Under the pieces are notes generated by a model. It was not told the origin of the DNA and searched no databases. It saw only the letters and a program-made list of their open reading frames with translations. 64,000 bases of DNA, taken from contig NC_135120.1 in the NCBI RefSeq assembly GCF_050908995.1, positions 5,717,433 through 5,781,432 of the forward strand, written 5' to 3'. Positions 42,135-53,340 of this stretch are shown here, in pieces (the stretch's first letter is position 1; every line of letters begins with the position of its first letter). The position numbers and the translations under genes were made by a program. This stretch comes from Andrena cerasifolii (lineage: Eukaryota; Arthropoda; Insecta; Hymenoptera; Andrenidae).

Positions 42135-42853
42135 TTCAACAGTTGCTCGATCAATCTGTCAACACTTGCAAGAACAGTTAGTTTCGAGTAATATCCCTAG
42201 CGATTTGAACATTTATATACTGTGTTCGAACATTCTCAAGTTCACCATCCGAATAGCCATCAATAGTACAAGTTCTTGTTTGTATTATTGTATTCCGTAA
42301 TTATGATATTTCCATTTATTTTATATAATAATATAAAAATACAATTTACGGAAACTTAAACGAAATACAGCTTAATAGATTTTAGAGCTAGGCTATTATG
42401 TCGAGACTGTTCGGAAACAGAGTAAAGAGTGAGTATTGAAAGAGACATTGCGTGTTATATATAGGTGGTTTGGGTGTGTTCAGAAAGTGGGGGTTGAAAG
42501 GGATGATGCATGGGGATCAAGGTACAAGGATGAGTAATAAGGGACGGATGAAATCACAGGAAAAGGAATTTAGGATGTTTGCTATTGCTATCTGTAGAAC
42601 GAGCTATCTGTAGAGAGATTTACTATCTGTAAACGAATGACTGAAACTATAGAAAATTAAATTTAAGTGGCGTTGGTGTACAACAGTATTATTTATTTTT
42701 TTAAGCTCGTATCAACTTCATAGGTTATTAGCGACCACATTTGGGTTATACGTGGTGAATCGTATAAATTGGATATTTAATTCTACTTGTATCGCCTTCA
42801 ATTGCTTCGGTTGCTGCTCGTTCGTCGCTCAACGCTACTTGAAGATTTCCTGA
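42135..42853. other. Intergenic
   Basis: No gene recognised. Confidence 0.4.
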
Positions 42854-42867
42854 AATATTCAAGTTGT

Positions 42868-43131
42868 ATTTGTATTTGTATTTTTTGTTTTCCTGTGTGT
42901 TTCTAACACACAGGATGGTGTTTCAAGCATTTCGCTTATATTGCCCAACGAACGATAGTCATTTTTCCTTTTTCCTTCCTCTTCTCTCCTTCGGGTCCCA
43001 GCAGCAGCGCGCACCGGGAGACAGGTGTGGTGATGGTTGGTCACCCATCTTTCCCCAGTACGCCGCCCGTGATGTTTAACTTCGGTGATCTTACGGGAAC
43101 CGGTGTTTCCATCACGGCCATGGCCGCTGGT
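42868..43131 (-). mobile_element. 5S rRNA-derived SINE (SINE3-like), 14-bp target duplication
   Basis: On the minus strand, about 120 bp from 43130 inwards is a 5S rRNA relative: GATCACCGAAGTTAAACATC (43090-43071, the 5S internal promoter region), CACCGGTTCCCGTAAGATC and the downstream box GATGGGTGACC (43049-43039). A non-5S body of about 140 bp follows and ends in an ACAAATACAAATACAA-type tail at 42868. AATATTCAAGTTGT flanks the element perfectly (42854-42867, 43132-43145). Head, body, repetitive tail and target duplication are those of a SINE transcribed by RNA polymerase III from a 5S-type promoter and mobilised by a LINE. It replaces any protein reading of this stretch. Confidence 0.85.
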
Positions 43132-43145
43132 AATATTCAAGTTGT

Positions 43146-43447
43146 TTCGGCTTGATTGTAAAGAAGGACATTAACCAGGACGAACACTTTGCAATGTGCA
43201 CACGCACGTGTAGGTTGGTTTTTTGATATTTAAATATTCGTGGGTGAACTTACAATGACCGATTCTCAGACGAGTGAGAATTGCTTGACTTTTTCAGTCT
43301 TTGGTGTATGGTTGTAGGTCTTCAAATATATTCTTCTTAATGTCAGAAAGTTGTTGTGGTCTCCGTTGGATCCATTTGATGTTCCAGCATTCATTGTTTC
43401 TTTAATGTAGATATTTTTTTACGACATTATGAGAAAGTAGGATGATT
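43146..43447. other. Spacer, possibly retrotransposon 3' region
   Basis: No coding family recognised. Confidence 0.35.
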
Positions 43448-44325
43448 TTTTTTATATGAGTTTATTTTACAGTGGTCGCATTAACAATAGAGCCATTACT
43501 CATCGCTTACCTTCGCACAATGATTACACATTTGAAATTTGATTACAAAGTATTTACACTACTACACATAGAATTGCATAAATCTCAATTATAAGTGGTC
43601 AAGTAAATTGAACGCTTTGAAAACTTCGATTACATTCTGGATGTTTTTAGATTCAAGTTCAACTTCAAATTTTCTTTAATATTGAGTCGATTTCTTGCAT
43701 GTGAGAACTTAGTGCAGTCTAGCAAAATATGTTCTTCTATACTAATCAGTGTTCCACAAGTTTCACATTCGGGAGGGGATTGTTTCGTTATTAGGTCTGG
43801 GTTAGTCTCGAATGGCCGGTACGAATGCGGCTTGGTTCTTCCTAGTTAGCACTGGAGTATTAGGTTCCTCTTGTACACTTGATCTTACTTTGTGCAGCTC
43901 CGTTTGAGAGCTGTTGAGCCATTCATAACTCCAGAGTCTGTTTATGGCTCCTTTAGTAACTGTTTTTGAATCTTGGAGGTTGGTTCTGATATCCTCGAGG
44001 GCAGGTAGTTTAGCTGTCTTTTGGGCGGCTTTGTCAGCTGTTTCATTGCCGATGAGTCCTACGTGACTGGGGATCCATGCTATTTTTATGGTTTTCCCTT
44101 TGTTCTTGAGGTCTGTAATAATTTCCTGTACAGATTGGATGGTAGGGTATTGAGATCTGTTGCTTATTGTTTTCAGTGCACTTTTTGGATCAGAAAAAAT
44201 AGTAAAATTATTGGAGTTGGAGCCTTTTGCACATATTAAAGCTTGTTTGATAGCTTGTATTTCGCAAGATAGGGATGAGAGTATGTTGGGTAGTGTGCAT
44301 GTTGATGTGAAATTTTTGGTGAAGG
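43448..44325 (-). pseudogene. Non-LTR retrotransposon 3' part: RNase H and zinc-knuckle-like tail
   Basis: The minus ORF from 44353 contains LPNILSSLSCEIQAIKQALI, then FTIFSDPKSALKTI and IAWIPSHVGLIGNETADKAA, which are the E, D and H/D blocks of the RNase H domain of jockey/I-type LINEs. A frame change near 43800 leads to PPECETCGTLISIEEHILLD and CTKFSHARNRL, the C..C...H...C motif that closes these polyproteins. An AATAAA and A-rich end follow near 43445-43470. It is 5'-truncated and frameshifted. It adjoins another LINE fragment upstream. Confidence 0.75.
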
Positions 44326-44617
44326 CCCTTTGTAGCTTCTTGTGCAGCTTCAACTACATAGTCGTTTTTTATTATTCCAATATGAGAAGGGGTCTAGGTA
44401 TGAGCAACTTCTTTATTTGCAGCGATGATTTCAAGTTAATATGGATTCGATAATTGGCTCTTGCAGTTGACAGGGCCTGCGGTTTCTAAGCTTTCCTCTG
44501 ACGCTCATAGAGTCAGTGTAGATGATAAATTTATAATTATTTAATGACTTAATAGTTCCTAGAGCTGGTTTTATGGCAAAGGCTTCGCGGAAGAAAATGG
44601 AACAACAATCGTGTAGC
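44326..44617 (-). pseudogene. Second LINE fragment (RNase H), downstream of the hAT insertion
   Basis: The minus strand reads IFFREAFAIKPALGTIKSLN, then YKFIIYTDSMSVRGKL (RNase H E and D blocks), then in another frame PSHIGIIKN..VVEAAQEAT, the closing RNase H block. It belongs to a jockey-type element different from the one at 43448-44325, which joins it near 44325. The upstream part of the same LINE continues at 46297-46540 across the hAT insertion. Confidence 0.65.
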
Positions 44618-44743
44618 CTATACAGTAGGGCGGAGCAGAAAATTTAAATTTGATTAACCAAACACAACTGTAAAAATATTTTCATGTATAAATATTCATG
44701 TCTGCAGGTTCCTTTTTCTCCTAAAAATGATTATATAATCATA

Positions 44744-45778
44744 GGGGAAAGTGGGGCATAACCGGGTACCTAATGTATTTTTCCTGCTAGCATAAAGTCA
44801 GACGGCAAAATAAACTTTGGACAACGCTAGAAATCTTAATTGGACCTTACAGAATCAGAAAATGAGAGTTCTTATATGAAAAAACTATTTGATTCACAAG
44901 AAAATAAGTTTTCTCCGAAGTATGCAAGCACCCGATTTTACCCTATAGGTGTGGGTAATACCGGGTACCTATTAAAAAAACGCATAAAATATGATATAAT
45001 TATTATAACACCTTTATTATTGTTATTTTAGAAACCATAAAGGAAGGGTTTTTTAAAAATATTAATTTGTATATAAATTTATTTTAATTTATTTAGTGAA
45101 CAGAAATCACAAGTACAGGTCTTGTCGCCCTCCTCAACACCTGTGCAAATCTCATGAGCCCACCCGTGGCAGACAATGCATTGAATCCACTTTTCCTTGG
45201 ACTTGGAATGAATGAAAAGTTCGTCACAAAATGTGCAAGGTTCCTTCGTAGATAATTGCATTTTTACTTTATCTTTTTCTTAATTTTTTTGTAGTCTAGG
45301 GTTAACTACGCCCCTGGTTTTACCAAAATTTAGCTTGGTGGGATTTATTCCGAAGGCACAGCCTAATTTCACTGGACTAATACATAGAACCGGGTACCCG
45401 GTTTTGCCCCAAATGAGGTGATTTACTAAACATTAAATATTTACACTTCAACATGCGGTAAAGAACCGGGTGAAACGTCAAAATACTGTGCAAAGTCTAC
45501 AGAAAACAATGCAGTATTTACCGTAATAGATTCTTTAAATCCAAGTGGTATAAAAAAGGCAATTCACCAACGCAACACTGGAACTTTTCAACTTGAAAAT
45601 TTTAAACTTCTCCGAATGAAAAACTACGACGGTCTTTGCTCTGCGATTGATCTCATACCGTCGTGAGGTCCACCCGAATGTAACACCATCATACGTTGGG
45701 TGTATATCGCAGCTCTTGCCTTAGAAAAACAATGGTACCCGGTCTGACCCGCGTACCCGGTTTTGCCCCACTTTCCCC
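44744..45778. mobile_element. pogo-like element nested in family F, ends GGGGAAAGTGGGGC
   Basis: GGGGAAAGTGGGGCATAACC and inverted GGGGAAAGTGGGGCAAAACC are flanked by TA (44742-44743, 45779-45780). GGGTACC/CGGGTACC motifs are repeated inside. It keeps a PHD-like zinc-finger ORF on the minus strand. Confidence 0.82.
45079..45261 (-). pseudogene. PHD-like zinc finger, C-terminal remnant of a pogo-type transposase
   Basis: The 60-codon minus ORF reads EPCTFCDELFIHSKSKEKWI, QCIVCHGWAHEICTGVEEGD, KTCTCDFC. The order C..C...........W..C..C..W.HE.C........C..C is a PHD-type C4HC3 zinc-binding finger. From memory, insect pogo-like transposases often end in such a finger. The ORF begins near 45261 without the preceding DDE core. 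Its position inside a TA-flanked element supports a transposase origin rather than a host chromatin gene. Confidence 0.65.
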
Positions 45779-45914
45779 TACTATATACACGAAAATTTAA
45801 ATTTGAATTTTCAGCTAACCTGGGTGTGGGATAGTTGTCTTTTGATTAACCAAACACAACTGCAAAAAAAATTTGAAGAAATATTCATGTCTGCAGGTTT
45901 CTTTCTCTCCTAAA

Positions 45915-46138
45915 AATGATTATATGATTATATGATTATATGATTATATGATTATATGATTATATGATTATATGATTATATGATTATATGATTATATGAT
46001 TATATGATTATATGATTATATGATTATATGATTATATGATTATATGATTATATGATTATATGATTATATGATTATATGATTATATGATTATATGATTATA
46101 TGATTATATGATTATATGATTATATGATTATATGATCA
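45915..46138. repeat. Octanucleotide (ATTATATG)n array, about 28 copies
   Basis: Perfect 8-bp units between the two inner arms of family F copy 1. The same array, longer and with ATTGTATG variants, is in copy 2 at 63494-64000. Confidence 0.95.
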
Positions 46139-46296
46139 TTTTTAGGAGAAAAAGGAACCTGCAGACATGAATATTTTTCCAATTTTGTTTACAGTTGTGT
46201 TTGGTTAATCAAAAGACAACTGTCCCGCACCCAGGCCAACTGAAAATTCAAATTTAAATTTTCGCCTATATAGTATCGCTCCGCCCTACTATACAG

Positions 46297-46540
46297 GTTT
46301 CTAAATAACTCCCAATAAAGTTATAGCTCATGCTGTTACTTCGCCAGTGAAAATTCTTGTACAGTTAACAAGCTTTCCATTGTTGATATAGGTATTAGTG
46401 GATTTGTACATTCTTCATAGTATTTGTGTTCGACAGTGTCTAATTTTAGGAGACAAAAATTAACCATAGACGATATTTGTGTGCCCGAATAACTAATAAC
46501 AACTACCAAACGCGGTTTAGACACGCTTCATAATTGTAAA
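46297..46540 (-). pseudogene. LINE fragment upstream of the hAT insertion
   Basis: The minus frame SKPRLVVVISYSGTQISSMV, CLLKLDTVEHK, PISTMESLLTVQEFSLAK, stop, QHELSYNFIGSYLETC resembles the RT-to-RNase H linker of jockey-type LINEs (..LD..QHK.....T...P......E....L..RR). It ends exactly at the CTATACAG target and pairs with 44326-44617. There are many lesions and an internal deletion. Confidence 0.55.
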
Positions 46541-47529
46541 TCTGCTTCGCGCGGATCTTCATATTCGAACCTGACGATTGGTCAGTTTGCAACCAAAACA
46601 CGACAGGAAAAAGCTCCAAGGAATACTTTGCTGCAGGATGTCAGTCTATCAGCTGTGTCAGTCACGATCAGTCCCAGCCGATTCTTTCGGCACGGCTGGC
46701 GTATCTATGCGCACATTGTTTTTACTGCGGCGTAGCGGTAGCAGCTGCAGGCCAGAAGCTGCAGAATCTTCTCTGTACGTCGAGAGATATCACGATGTCC
46801 CCTTTGCACTCGTCTTGCCGGCGCTCCGCGCTCGGTAGCTTTCTTTTGTGTTTTCTCGCCGTTCTAGTGGTTCGACCCGGACTAAATATAGAGGCGTCGC
46901 AAGGGTCTGTCCCGCTGACGGGTCAGAAGTAACTTGTTGCTATTAGCGGACGAGGGTCGAAAGCGCAGGAGGAGCTCCCGCGAGAGAGGCAACCTTAAGT
47001 TATCCAAACGTCACGAAATAAGACCACGAGGACGGGAAGAGAAGAGGCGCTCTCGCGACCACATACCGGCTCGGGTCGCTTCGTTAAATCATCCTTCGAA
47101 TTAATAGAGCCATTTTTAACAACCGACGTCGCGAAAAAAATGAACATCCTAGCTGATGCTCTCCCGATCACGTGGCCTTTTCTTCGCAAGGTTTTCGACG
47201 TTCGTCTTGCAGGTATTTGCGCTATAACGTGACTACGTAGGTAGCTGCTAACACTTAAATGAAACCCAAAGCAAATATACATGTAATAATAAATTATAAA
47301 CAAATTACTCTTTCAGGAAATAAACATAAGAATCTGCTAATTCATTATAACTTAGAAAATAGAGCACATTGGTGAAATCATTCTCGATTAAAAACACTTT
47401 GAATGTTTTTCCCTGCCTTCAGTTGTTTACTTTTAGTGGCCATACTTTTTGCAACAAGTTCATCCTTATATTTGGAGAAGAGGTTGAAATTACACTTCTG
47501 TGTTTTTCGTGACCGGGATGCAATGGGTT
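46541..47529. other. GC-richer unassigned stretch
   Basis: 46660-47250 has elevated GC and CpG and could be exonic or promoter sequence, but no protein motif or splice pair is convincing on either strand. Confidence 0.35.
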
Positions 47530-47539
47530 TTTTTAGAAA

Positions 47540-48790
47540 CATCAGACACAGCTGATGACAGTTTAATTATACCTGTTGCGCTTGGTGGAAATTGATCGGC
47601 AGATTCCGACTCTTGAATTGCTACATCCGTCATTGAAGCAGGAATAAATCGATATCGCTGAATATGTCACGATTGAAAGGATAAATTTCGGTGCACACCG
47701 AAAACCGTTCTGCGCTACTTCAAGCCTAGCTTTATCGATTCCGGTACTAACGAGTGCAACAACATCATCAGTCACTTTTGGCCGGGGATTTCTTCGCATT
47801 CATACAGCACTTGCTGACGCGGAGGAAGTTTTATAAGGCTTGGAAAATGTTCTATCGAGCGGTTGGATTTTGCGTGGCGTGTATGGCTAGGTATATGTGA
47901 TTTTGACGAGTATATTCTATTACAGCTAACTCTTTGCGATTAACATCCCCATCTAGAACCAGAAGCACTGGATTTTCCTTTGTAGGCTGCACCTGATGCT
48001 TGAAATGTTCTAGCCACCGCAAAATATGTCTCCAATTAGCTATCCGCTTTCATGTGGAATTGCAATGCTGTCTAATGGAGCTCCGACCATTAATCGATCA
48101 TGCTTATTCATTTTTTTTCTGGGAAAGATAAATAGGGATGGCATATAGTGGCCAGTAATATTCATTGCGAACGTTAAAGTGACACTTTTACCTCCCTCTG
48201 CGGAAATTAATTTACCAACTTGTTTCTCCCCTTTGAAGGACAAAACTTTATCGTTTTGGTGAATATTCATTTTTTTGAAAATTATATTTTTCTTCAAGGT
48301 GTTGAAGTTGATCGTAGGAACGGTCTACTTGAGGTTTATTAAAGCCAACTGCACGCGTAATGCTAGCTCATTCAGGAGCTCTCAGAGTAAGCTCTAGGTA
48401 TTTTTTTTTAAAGCCATAAAAGAAGTCTTACCCTGCCAATTTTTTTCTTTATTAAAACGCTGAGGAATTTTAAAATCTTCTGGCAATTCAAAGGCTAGTT
48501 TTAAAGACTGTAATCTAGTCAATGGCATTAAGCGGTTGTACAGATCTCTGAAAAGATGAAATTTTTTTATCAAAAGTAGATTCAAAGCAGCCTAATTTTG
48601 GTTTAAAAATCAGTTCGTGACTGCTTTTTAATGCTTTTACTCGGCCTTGCAAGTGCTACGTGGCACGCCATACTTTTCAGCAGCTAATCTTAGTGCCAAC
48701 TTGCCCTCCATGACATATACAATTGCTTCTGTCAATATTTTCATCCCACTTGCCTCTGTTGTCAAATGGTCCCTTTTTGGGCATTTTTAT
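47540..48790 (-). pseudogene. pogo/Tigger-type transposase, full-length but dead
   Basis: On the minus strand the domains come in order. First is a psq HTH (LALRLAAEKYGVPRSTCKAE, about 48720-48650, then stops). Next is a CENP-B-type second HTH (LAFELPEDFKIPQRFNKEKN, about 48500-48440). Then comes a DDE segment (GEKQVGKLISAEGGKSVTLT then FAMNITGHYMPSLFIFPRKK, 48240-48110), VLLVLDGDVNRKELAVIEYT (about 47960-47905) and a C-terminal NGFR block near 47705. DDE_1 proteins normally have a Gly-His after the second Asp; here it reads DGDVN. Several stops and frameshifts make it non-functional. The family is Tc1/mariner superfamily, pogo branch. Confidence 0.78.
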
Positions 48791-48904
48791 TTAACTGCAT
48801 TCTAAAACAAATAGATTTATATTGTTTAGCATCTTAAAATAGTGTAAACTAATACGGAACCATAATAATAAAATGCATCCTTTTTAAACTTTAAGGTTCG
48901 CAAC

Positions 48905-50460
48905 TAGTGTTCCTGATTTCTCGATATTTTTTGTTTCTCAAGAAATCCGAAATCAGATCATACTTCTTGAGAATTCTCGAGAATTCTCGAGAAAATGAGA
49001 AATATATTACAAAATTTATATTTTTGGAATAATGTTGATAATATTTATCAAAAACACAAGAAAGTTTAAACTAATTGTTCATTCCTGTCTAATTTGCACA
49101 AACCTTGTGTAAATGGAAAAACAGATATTAAATATAATTGATATACTTATTTATTTAATACAAATTTGTGCAAAGCGAAACATTTATTTATTTATTTATT
49201 AATCATAAACAGGTTAGAACCCAATATATAGCAAGGATACATAACATTTTGCGTGTTGAATAAAAATAAATCTAAATATATGCATACTATATCAAATTAT
49301 ACCTAAGAGTGGAGAGAAAAATGAAAAAATATAGGTGAAGAATGAGTAATGAGAAATGAAAAATGTACAATGATAATGAAAATGAAAAAGAAAATCAAAA
49401 TCAAAAAGAAAATGAAAATGAGAATGAAAATGAAAATAAGAATGAAAATGAGAATGAGAATAAAAATGAGAATGAAAATGAAAATCGAAAAGAAAATGAA
49501 AATGAGAACGAAAATGAAAATAGAAATACATAGAAAATAGAATAGAAGTGAAAAGTGAGGGGTGGAATTAAAAGTGTATACTATACTATTAATTTACAAC
49601 AAACATTCCCTTTTTATTTTAAAATAGTTTTTTAATCTGTTTCTTTTTTTGTGATAAAATCTGTAGCTGTAGAAAACTTTCTTTCGATTTGAGTGGATGT
49701 TGACTTGATCCTATGTAGCAGATCCAAAAGTTATGGTAAATTGGGGGTTCTTCTAGTGGACTCAAAAATATGAAATTCCTTTGTTAAAGTCCGGAATTTA
49801 TCGTGTTCTTGGTTGATACTAATTTCTTGGAGGCTCTCTGCGATTGCTATCTCTAATTATTTTCTTAATTGTAATTCTTCATTTTGAGGACCCGTAAATT
49901 TTTCAGTATTTTGAGTATAATCATGGTTACTGTTATATTTTCCGAAAAGTCTAGCTACTTAAAAATGTTTTTGCCGTTATATACATATCTGTCGCAAATA
50001 TTAAATGACAAACGCATCTTTTCAATTTTTTTGAAGAGATTCTCCATTACCTATGCAACAATTTTACACGGGACACAATAGTCTTATCTCCTCTTTTCTA
50101 TATTTCTTCTTTAATAGCCACAAGAAACTCGTTAGGTACTTAATTCAGTACACAATTATTCTAAATTTTTAAATAAGAATTTAAGAGCACCTTCAGCAGT
50201 TAATAATATCGAATCTTCTGTACTGTGATTTTCTATTGGAATTCATATAGGTTCTAATGTTATTAATAAGATGTATTATAAATTGTAGGTGTGTTTATAC
50301 GTCCGCGATTAACTAGTAATGCATCCATTTACGAAAATAAATGAGATTTATAATATTTTTCCTAGACTTAAGTTTCCCGAGAAATTATAGTATTTCTCGA
50401 GAAATAAGAAATAAACAATTATAAAATTTCTCGAGAAAGCATTCTCGAGAAGGAACACTA
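48905..50460. mobile_element. Possible hAT-type element, ends TAGTGTTCCT
   Basis: TAGTGTTCCTGATTTCTCGA at the left and the inverse TAGTGTTCCTTCTCGAGAAT at the right share about 10 terminal bases and reiterated TTCTCGAGAA palindromes just inside (48980-49000, 50385-50450). The flanks do not match, so no duplication is shown. The interior is non-coding and contains the purine-rich tract at 49320. Confidence 0.5.
49320..49555. repeat. Purine-strand minisatellite (GAAAAT/GAGAAT)n
   Basis: Irregular hexanucleotide units GAAAATGAAAATGAGAATGA. The Lys/Met-rich ORF on the plus strand and the His/Phe-rich ORF on the minus strand are consequences of the repeat. Confidence 0.85.
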
Positions 50461-51009
50461 AATTTACCTATTTATATAAACAAAGGAAAATATCAATATT
50501 AAACTTTTTTTTCGCCGCAAGTGCATGTAACACTATATTTGCAGCAAGGTCTACTATACATTCTAACTCTAAACATGGTCATTAAAGTTGGCCTACAAAT
50601 AGAACTTGTTGCACACGCTGAATTCTTGCTTTTGAAACAACATAAACCTAAATTTACATAAAAAATACGATCTTCATTTCCACAGTTTTACAAGTTTACT
50701 GTACTGACTCAAAGTGAGGCACGCAACTGGAACAAGTGTTGTGTTTTGTTTGATGCAGATAAGAAAATACAGTAGAGCAAGGAGGTGAATTGTTTAAGGA
50801 GGTTCAATTTGCTATGAGCGCAAATATTTTCTAAAATCTAGCGACGCATGTGCAATATGCAAGTGCACCATTTTTTATATGGTCAAGACCGAAAACATGG
50901 AACAAAAATGTTTTTTTGTACTCCAACTGGTGTATTAATAAAAGGAAAAAACATTTTTTAGGATATGTTATAACTTGTAAGAAATTCATAAAAGTTAATG
51001 TGTCATTAC
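50461..51009. other. Intergenic
   Basis: No gene recognised. Confidence 0.4.
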
Positions 51010-51011
51010 TA

Positions 51012-52060
51012 GGGGAGACCGGAGCAAAGTGGGACGAAAAATATTTGAAGTCGAATAAAATTTTTCCCTTTTAATAAAAATGTGTGAAAATAGATTTATA
51101 ATATAATTTGAACATTACTATTGCTAAATGACGAATATCAATACTTAAATTAAATTTAAAGTATATTAAAATTCAACTTGAAAAGAAAATGCAAAATCGA
51201 CCACTTTACCCCATATATGGGGTAAAGTGAGCTACTCTCTGAGGTAAAGTGAGCAGAAATAAAATACGTGTTTTAATGAAGGATATAATTATAAAATCAA
51301 CTTTATTAGAACTGTTAAACTATTTAAACTATTTTTTTTAAATATATTTCATTAATACAAGCTTAATGTTAATAATTTGTACTTTGTAACTTTGTACTTT
51401 GTGTTACTAACCTAAACTCATTTTCTTCTGAAAATGTGTTTTTAAAGGAACTCTGTTTACATGAACAGTCTGACATATTATAAGTAAAACAAATACATAC
51501 ATAATTTTTAATAAAATACGTACTTATAATATCTAAATAAATTTTTCAACAAAAACATATATTTTTTTATCTAATTTTTTTTTTCAAATGGGCTTCAATA
51601 ATTTTTGGCAGAGAGGTTTCACATAAAAGTAACGATGTTTTAATAAGATGCGCATCTTTTCTTTGCAGCTCAGTTTACCCCGGTCACTTTGCCCCGAATG
51701 TGTACTCAGTGGAAAATTAATTATTTAATAATGTTAGGATTAATGTTTTCTCAAACGCGTGTACATGTATGTTTATCAGCTTGTTATAAACACGCAGAAA
51801 AAAATGGAGTTAAAATAACACATTTAAGACTCATTTATCCAAAAAGCTAAATTGAAAAAAAAAACAATTGGAAGTCTCTAAAACTTCATTTTTAATTTTT
51901 TAAATGAATTTCCATTTTTCGATACCTGAATGTGCATAATTATCATTGTCGTATTACATACATTTATTACGTCACCAAAATTTGTAAATATATTCTATGG
52001 TTAAAGAATAAATTAAGGAAGCTCATTTTACCCCGGGGTTCACTTTGCCCCGGTCTCCCC
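51012..52060. mobile_element. pogo-like element, ends GGGGAGACCGGRGCAAAGTG
   Basis: GGGGAGACCGGAGCAAAGTG and inverted GGGGAGACCGGGGCAAAGTG are flanked by TA (51010-51011, 52061-52062). Internal copies of GGGGTAAAGTGA (51210-51250) and of an inverted terminal-like block (CCCCGGTCACTTTGCCCC at about 51678) suggest reduplicated ends. No coding remnant is recognised. Confidence 0.78.
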
Positions 52061-52062
52061 TA

Positions 52063-52829
52063 CTTATTCTGGACTTTTCCTCACCTTTGTCGTTTCGTCT
52101 GGGTAATTCGTCGGATGGAAGAAAAGAGAAGGTGTTATGCGGTTTTCAGATCGTAGCTTCAACGATGATTTGAAATATCGCTTCTCTTTTTCACGTTTGA
52201 GAATTTCTCGCCCTTTTTACGGCGCCGCGCCGGGCCAGATGTAACATCTTCGCGGTACGTTTCTTCCTCGATAGCTCGCGTCAATCGGACTTTATTTTAT
52301 GGATTTCCTTTTACTATTCGATTCTTCTCCGACGTTTTGCTTCCTGCCCCGTCTGTTTTCTCCCTTTGAACGCGTTGAAAGATTTTCTACTTCGAACACC
52401 AAGCGTCCTCATTCTGCCTTTTCCCCTTTCGTTTTTCTCTCTTATCACAATTAGGTGTGAAAAGAAAAGGGAAGAAGGAGAACAGGAAAGAAGAACAAAA
52501 CGTGGTTTCCTTTGAGCTCCATGAATCCTTATACTATGTACATGTACCAGACCAGTTTGCCCTTCTATATGACACGAACTTAAGATACTGCATTAAATGT
52601 TATCGATATTTTTTTAAATTTAAACATATACCAAATTTTTGTATTGCCCTCTGTAAATATTAATATCTTTTATCGACTATTCAGGAATAGGTGTAAGCAA
52701 ACAGACGAGCTATAATAATAGGAAAATAATAGACCCATTATTATATTGAAATATTTATTTATATTCAATAAGCCTACATGAGATATAATGCCGGACATCG
52801 TTCAATTTCGTGTCAGTGAAGTGAATAGG
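52063..52829. other. Intergenic, GC-richer at 52080-52400
   Basis: No gene recognised. Confidence 0.35.
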
Positions 52830-53332
52830 CAGAGCCGGCGCGAGGATGGTTGGCGCCCTTATGCAAGAAAATTTTTGGCGCCCACAAATTTTTGCATCTG
52901 TTTTCTATTTAATATGTTTTGTTTTTACAGTAAAAAATAATTACATTTACATTTTGTTTATGTGGGAGTTGAATTCCTTTATTATTAACTGTGCGAAATA
53001 GTTTTTTAGCGCCCCCTTCGGCTGGCGCCCTTATGCGGCGCATAACTTGCATCCGGGCCGGCCATCCCGCGGCCCATGGGCCGCATGCGGCCCGTTCCCC
53101 GACTTGCCTACTCTGCTGGGCCGCAGGAGAACGGCCCCCACCATACTCTTTTAACTCCTACAGTGTACGCCGTACTTATATATGAGCGCACTCATAGGAG
53201 TAAGGGAAGGGACATGGAGTGGCGGCTAATCTGCTGATGGTGGGGGAACCGGCTGATTGGTAGTGGGGACTGTGCGGCCCGCGGCAACGAGTTGCTCAGC
53301 CCTGACTTGCATAGTGGGTTCCGCCGGCCCTG
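52830..53332. mobile_element. hAT-type element, perfect TGAATAGG duplication, interrupted
   Basis: CAGAGCCGGCGCGAGG at the left and CAGGGCCGGCGGAACCC inverted at the right are flanked by TGAATAGG on both sides (52822-52829, 53333-53340). GGCGCCCTTATGC occurs twice, at 52853 and 53024. A second hAT element is inserted at 53053-53304. Confidence 0.85.
53053..53304. mobile_element. Nested hAT-type element, perfect ACTTGCAT duplication
   Basis: The left end CCGGGCCGGCCATCCCGCGG and right end inverse CAGGGCTGAGCAACTCGTTG are flanked by ACTTGCAT (53045-53052, 53305-53312). The subterminal GGCCCATGGGCCGCATGCGG and CCGCGGGCCGCACAG are inverted GC-rich blocks. The left end has drifted from the CAGGG consensus. 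Confidence 0.82.
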
Positions 53333-53340
53333 TGAATAGG

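Larger units (their letters stand above)
44626..46288. mobile_element. hAT-type foldback family F, copy 1, perfect 8-bp duplication
   Basis: TAGGGCGGAGC ends are followed by AAAATTTAAATTTG and ATTCATGTCTGCAGGTTCCT on both arms. CTATACAG flanks the element exactly (44618-44625, 46289-46296). A third, internal arm (45790-45912) repeats the terminal sequence after a TA-flanked insertion. The interior holds an ATTATATG array. Copy 2 starts at 63341. No transposase. Confidence 0.85.

Noticed and set aside
42859..43140. Minus-strand ORF of 93 codons
   Set aside because: It lies within the 5S-derived SINE and reads through the rRNA-like head.
49292..49540. Lys/Met-rich and His/Phe-rich ORFs
   Set aside because: Low-complexity purine-strand repeat, not coding.
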